NCBI RefSeq assembly: GCF_039655865.1 | Contig: NZ_JBBYXL010000004.1 | Location: 124,001 to 188,000 of the forward strand | DNA from: Prosthecobacter sp. SYSU 5D2 | GTDB lineage: Bacteria > Verrucomicrobiota > Verrucomicrobiia > Verrucomicrobiales > Verrucomicrobiaceae | Length of the DNA stretch: 64,000 nucleotides | Reading direction: 5' to 3' | Part shown: positions 60,613 through 64,000 of the stretch, piece by piece | Layout of the letters: each line of letters starts with the position of its first letter | How positions within the stretch are numbered: position 1 is the first letter of the stretch | The notes under the pieces: model-generated | What the model was told of the DNA's origin: nothing | What the model saw: only the letters and a program-made list of their open reading frames with translations | Databases searched by the model: none | Translations under genes and position numbers: made by a program

Positions 60613-61512
60613 TCACTCCCCCTTCCCCGCCACCAAAAACCGCTCCATCTCTGCGAACAAAAACTCCGGTTCATCCATCTGGATAAAATGCCTCGCCTTG
60701 GACGCAAAAGTCACCTCATGCTCCGGGATGCTCGCTACTTGCACGCGGTAGTGCTCCTCCATCTGTTTGCGCTGTTCGGGCGTCGTTGCCATTGCCGTCG
60801 CCCCCAGCAACAACACCCGCGACCGGATCTTGCCCACCAGTGGCCGCAGGTCCGTGGTCATCAGTTCATACAGCGCCTGCCCCACCGCCTTGGGGTCTGA
60901 TTTCACACTCGATTCCGCGATCTCTTCAAAGTCCTTTTCATCTGTCACCATCGGCCGCAAAAACAACCGCAGCCCAAAAGCCGCCTGGGCCGGTGTCTGC
61001 GACTTCCGCATGGATCGCATCCCATCCGCCAGCCCCTTTACCGATTCCGGCGTCGCTTTCGGGTCCGCCAAACCGGGGAAATAAGGCACCCCGTCCACCG
61101 CAATGATCGGCCCCAGCTTGTCTGGAAAAGCCGCCCCCAGCCAGAAGGACATAAAAGCCCCCAGGCTGTGCCCAACAATCACCGGCCTCTCCAGTCTCTT
61201 GTTCTGTATATACTGCCCCAGCCCGTCGCGAATCCTCTCCAGCATCGGACCCTGGATCGCCGGCTGCCCGGCAAACCCCGCCAGCGTCACCACATGGCAC
61301 TCATAGCGGTCTTGAAAATGCGCCACCGTCCCGTCCCAAACATGCCCTCCGCAGCTTAGCCCCGGAATCAGGATCATCGCCGGTCCCTGCCCTGTCACTT
61401 TCACCGAAAACAGTTCCGCCTCCCCGGTCTCCTCGGCTCTTGCTTCAACCGCACAAATCCCTAACAAAAGGGCCAAACCCCACCCCATAGACATTTTCAA
61501 AGCGATATCCAT
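60613..61512 (-). CDS. Secreted alpha/beta hydrolase
   Basis: This is a 299-residue exported hydrolase with a signal peptide of about 1-26. It has the typical order of motifs: MILIPGLSCGGHVWDG (oxyanion), VIVGHSLGAFMSFWLG (nucleophile serine) and ASKARHFIQMDEPEF (histidine) near the C-terminus. This is the fold of small esterases and haloperoxidase-like hydrolases; the substrate cannot be inferred. The ATG at 61512 starts the signal peptide; the longer open frame upstream is not family-like. The gene is divergent from kdsB, with about 200 bases between in which I see only AT-rich short repeats (about 61618-61650). Confidence 0.82.
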   Translation of the reverse strand: MDIALKMSMGWGLALLLGICAVEARAEETGEAELFSVKVTGQGPAMILIPGLSCGGHVWDGTVAHFQDRYECHVVTLAGFAGQPAIQGPMLERIRDGLGQYIQNKRLERPVIVGHSLGAFMSFWLGAAFPDKLGPIIAVDGVPYFPGLADPKATPESVKGLADGMRSMRKSQTPAQAAFGLRLFLRPMVTDEKDFEEIAESSVKSDPKAVGQALYELMTTDLRPLVGKIRSRVLLLGATAMATTPEQRKQMEEHYRVQVASIPEHEVTFASKARHFIQMDEPEFLFAEMERFLVAGKGE

Positions 61513-61714
61513 GACTGAAGACTCAGCCAGGAAGCCAGTAAGAAAACAAACTTTTTTTCGCCATTTCACTACGCTTGCTCTCACCTCCACCTCTCCAGGG
61601 CCCAGCCCCCCTTCACCACCCAAATCATCAATCACAAATCATAAGTCATAAATCCTTTCTCTTGCACCCCCGACCGCTCCGCGCCATCTCAATTGAACCG
61701 CCCTGTCACCCACC

Positions 61715-62470
61715 TTGCCTGATCCAGAGAACCAACGCACTCTTGTAGCCATACCTGCCCGCTGGGGATCCACCCGATTCCCAGGCAAGCCGCTCCACCT
61801 CATCGCCGGGAAGCCCCTGGTGCAGCACGTCTGGGAGCGCTGCCAGGACTGCCGCCAGGTGGATGACATCATCATCGCCACCGATGACGAGCGCATCGCC
61901 GAAGCCGCCGCCGCTTTTGGCGCCCGCGCCGTACTCACCTCGCCCGACCACCCCAGCGGCACTGACCGCATTGCCGAGGCCGCCCGTTCGTTTCCAGACC
62001 ACCGCACCATCATCAATGTCCAGGGGGACGAACCCCTCATTTCCCCTGCACTCATTGATGAACTGGCCGTCGTCCTTCGCCGTGAGCCCCAAGTGCGCAT
62101 GATCACCGCCGCCGCACCCATTCATGACGAGACCCAGGTCACCGATCCGAACGTCGTCAAAGTCGTCTTTGATGTGAAAGGCGACTCCCTTTACTTTTCC
62201 CGCTCCCCCCTGCCCTTCGTGCGCAACCCCAGCCCCGGCGTGCGCCATTACCGGCATTTGGGGATTTATGGCTTTCAGCGCAGTTTTCTCTTTCAATTCG
62301 TCGCCTGGCCTCCATCTCGTCTGGAGCAGACCGAATCGCTTGAGCAACTTCGCGCCGTCGAAAACGGCGTCCCGCTCCGCATCGTCCTCACCGACGACCT
62401 CTCCCCCGGCGTTGACACGCCTGAACAGGCTGCCGCCATCGAAAAACAACTTCTTTCCCCCTCCCTCTGA
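61715..62470 (+). CDS. kdsB: 3-deoxy-manno-octulosonate cytidylyltransferase
   Basis: This 251-residue enzyme makes CMP-Kdo, the activated inner-core sugar of lipopolysaccharide. The N-terminal nucleotide motif is AIPARWGSTRFPGKPL and the metal site is INVQGDEPLI. YFSRSPLPFVR and YRHLGIYGF follow, and LEQTESLEQLR closes the active site. Its presence indicates that the organism makes Kdo-containing LPS. The start is a TTG at 61715; no ATG or GTG lies before the conserved core. The stop is three or 30 bases before pyrG, depending on the pyrG start, so the two form an operon. Confidence 0.95.
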   Translation: MPDPENQRTLVAIPARWGSTRFPGKPLHLIAGKPLVQHVWERCQDCRQVDDIIIATDDERIAEAAAAFGARAVLTSPDHPSGTDRIAEAARSFPDHRTIINVQGDEPLISPALIDELAVVLRREPQVRMITAAAPIHDETQVTDPNVVKVVFDVKGDSLYFSRSPLPFVRNPSPGVRHYRHLGIYGFQRSFLFQFVAWPPSRLEQTESLEQLRAVENGVPLRIVLTDDLSPGVDTPEQAAAIEKQLLSPSL

Positions 62471-62500
62471 CCCATGCCTACCTCCCAGCAGCACCAGCCC

Positions 62501-64000
62501 ATGAAATACATCTTCGTCACCGGCGGAGTCGTCAGTTCACTTGGCAAAGGGCTGGCCGCATCCGCCCTCGGCACCCTGCTCGAACTCCGTGGCCTCAAGG
62601 TCATCATGCAGAAGTTCGACCCCTATCTGAACATTGACCCCGGCACGATGAACCCCTACGAGCACGGGGAAGTTTACGTCCTGGATGACGGTGCTGAAAC
62701 CGACCTCGACCTCGGCCATTACGAGCGCTTCACCCATACCAACCTCTCCCGACTGAACAACCTGACCAGCGGCCAGGTGTACCAGAGCGTGCTGAACAAG
62801 GAGCGCGCGGGCAAATACCAGGGACGCACCGTCCAGGTCATCCCGCACGTGACCAACGAAATCAAGGACCGCATCAAGGAAGTGGCCACCAAGATGACGG
62901 CCGATGTCATCATTACCGAAATCGGCGGCACCGTCGGTGACATTGAGGGCCTGCCTTTCCTGGAAGCCATCCGCCAGTTTGGTCACGAGACCGGCCAGGG
63001 CAATGTCCTGTTCATCCACGCCACCCTGGTCCCTTACATCAAGGCCGCCCAGGAGCTGAAGACCAAGCCCACCCAGCAATCCATCGCCAAGCTGCGGGAA
63101 ATCGGTATCGCCCCGCACATCATCCTCTGCCGGACTGAGCATCCTCTGGATCAGGACGTGCGCGAAAAAATCTCCCTCTTCGGCAACGTCCCCATTGAGG
63201 ACGTCATCGAGGTCCGCGACGTCAAGCATAGCATTTATGAAGTCCCCCTGAAGCTCCACGAAGAGCGCCTGGACGACGTCGTCTGCAAGCAGCTCAACCT
63301 CACCACCCACCAGCCTGACCTGGGCAAATGGCGCCATTTTGTCCAGCGCGTCATTCACCCCACCCACCACGTCCGCATCGGCGTCGTCGGCAAATACATT
63401 GAGCTTCAGGATGCCTACAAAAGCATCTACGAAGCCCTTACTCACGCCGGTGCCGCCAATGACTGCAAAGTGGACATCGTCCGCGTGGATGCAGAGGCCA
63501 TCGAAAAAGGCGGCCCCGACATCTACCTCAGCGGCCTCCAGGGCATCCTCATCCCCGGCGGTTTTGGCGACCGTGGCACCGAAGGCAAGATCCTCGCCAC
63601 GGGTTATGCCCGCCGCTGCGGCATCCCCTTCTTTGGCATCTGTCTCGGCATGCAGATTGCCGTCATCGAATTTGCTCGCAATGTCTGCGAGCTGAAAGAC
63701 GCCAACAGTACCGAGTTTGACAAAGCCACCCCCGCCCCCGTCATCAGCATGATGGAGGAGCAGAAAAAAGTGAAACAGCTCGGCGGCACCATGCGCCTGG
63801 GCAACTGGGTCACCCAGCTCACCCCTGGCTCCAAGGTCCACGACCTTTACAAGGAAACCGTCATCAACGAGCGCCACCGCCATCGTTACGAGGTCAATGA
63901 CGAGTACAAGGAGCAGCTCGAATCCCACGGCATGGTCATCAGCGGCATCTCCCAGAAGGGCGAGCTGGCTGAAACCATCGAGCTGCCAGACCATCCTTTC
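62501..64000 (+). CDS. pyrG: CTP synthase (partial, runs off the window)
   Basis: The N-terminal 500 residues of CTP synthase are present; the enzyme aminates UTP to CTP with glutamine. The amidoligase domain begins [17 protein letters not shown] and includes [34 protein letters not shown] and [12 protein letters not shown]. The glutaminase domain has GGFGDRG and the nucleophile C381 in FFGICLGMQ. The frame is open at the right edge, so the catalytic His/Glu of the glutaminase and the C-terminus (about 40 residues) lie outside. An in-frame ATG at 62474 is an alternative start; 62501 matches the family N-terminus. It supplies CTP also needed by KdsB just upstream. Confidence 0.96.
   Translation, partial: MKYIFVTGGVVSSLGKGLAASALGTLLELRGLKVIMQKFDPYLNIDPGTMNPYEHGEVYVLDDGAETDLDLGHYERFTHTNLSRLNNLTSGQVYQSVLNKERAGKYQGRTVQVIPHVTNEIKDRIKEVATKMTADVIITEIGGTVGDIEGLPFLEAIRQFGHETGQGNVLFIHATLVPYIKAAQELKTKPTQQSIAKLREIGIAPHIILCRTEHPLDQDVREKISLFGNVPIEDVIEVRDVKHSIYEVPLKLHEERLDDVVCKQLNLTTHQPDLGKWRHFVQRVIHPTHHVRIGVVGKYIELQDAYKSIYEALTHAGAANDCKVDIVRVDAEAIEKGGPDIYLSGLQGILIPGGFGDRGTEGKILATGYARRCGIPFFGICLGMQIAVIEFARNVCELKDANSTEFDKATPAPVISMMEEQKKVKQLGGTMRLGNWVTQLTPGSKVHDLYKETVINERHRHRYEVNDEYKEQLESHGMVISGISQKGELAETIELPDHPF

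Noticed and set aside
62537-63994. Long open frame (485 codons) on the minus strand
   Set aside because: It lies wholly antisense to pyrG, whose protein shows every CTP synthase motif. The reverse frame is an artefact of GC-rich codon use.
1-64000. CRISPR array, rRNA operon, prophage or intact insertion sequence
   Set aside because: No regularly spaced direct repeats, rRNA sequence, integrase, phage structural genes or full transposase were seen in reading both strands.

Overview
The window reads as a chromosomal segment of a member of the Verrucomicrobiota, most likely close to Prosthecobacter or Verrucomicrobium. The evidence is the mix of families: a DUF1549/DUF1553 haem-motif protein, a sulfatase, a short ECF sigma factor paired with a FecR-LamG protein, a Ser/Thr kinase with an outside LamG-like tail, many secreted alpha/beta hydrolases, and a 14-bp palindrome (56858-56871) matching the LexA box reported for Verrucomicrobium. 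The DNA is GC-rich, genes are dense and on both strands, and Shine-Dalgarno sequences are mostly absent. No prophage, CRISPR array, integrase or intact insertion sequence is visible. Mobile DNA is limited to one decayed REP-associated transposase and several short palindromic repeats.

Layout. 1-6.8 kb: the DUF1549/1553 gene, a repeat block with a transposase remnant, a PadR regulator, an ECF sigma factor fused to a membrane segment and a large helical domain, and a secreted esterase. 6.8-12.4 kb: L,D-transpeptidase, TerC, GalU, HisI, and the overlapping pair tmk-holB. 12.4-22 kb: AraC regulator, sulfatase, PhoD-type phosphatase, a LamG/DUF1080-like protein, an orphan outer-membrane efflux lipoprotein, and a secreted TIM-barrel-like protein divergent from a GntR/LacI-type regulator. 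22-27.5 kb: a tight minus-strand operon (DUF1573, rhodanese, M14 peptidase, lipoprotein hydrolase) and a divergent VWA membrane protein. 27.7-34.1 kb: a 1489-residue hybrid histidine kinase, ahcY with a promoter/palindrome pair, and a solitary antitoxin-like gene. 34.1-46.6 kb: a GH130 / glycosyltransferase pair, a serine hydrolase, LolD-like ATPase, an ion antiporter, an esterase, tRNA-Pro, a YbjN-like protein, GluQ and a tandem hydrolase. 46.6-55.6 kb: FecR-LamG protein and its sigma factor, a proline-rich VWA protein, signal peptidase I, the LamG-tailed kinase and two small secreted proteins. 55.9-64 kb: phoH, a PgpH-like HD hydrolase, ybeY, a secreted ClpP-like protease, a hydrolase, kdsB and the start of pyrG (cut by the window edge).

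How the parts fit. Housekeeping genes (hisI, tmk-holB, ahcY, gluQ, phoH-pgpH-ybeY, kdsB-pyrG, lepB) alternate with envelope and degradative genes. The accessory theme is sensing and processing material outside the cytoplasm. Two ECF systems, a Ser/Thr kinase and a very large hybrid kinase share the window with a sulfatase, esterases, a phosphatase and a GH130 pair.

The most notable observations are: the exact LexA-type palindrome in front of the pgpH-ybeY pair; a 30-nt palindrome just after a perfect TTGACA in front of ahcY; a glycosyltransferase whose conserved N-terminus lies upstream of any ATG/GTG/TTG; a tandem hydrolase whose first module has lost its serine nucleophile; and the membrane-anchored ECF fusion. 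I did not find a clear-cut, wholly new multi-gene defence or biosynthetic system.
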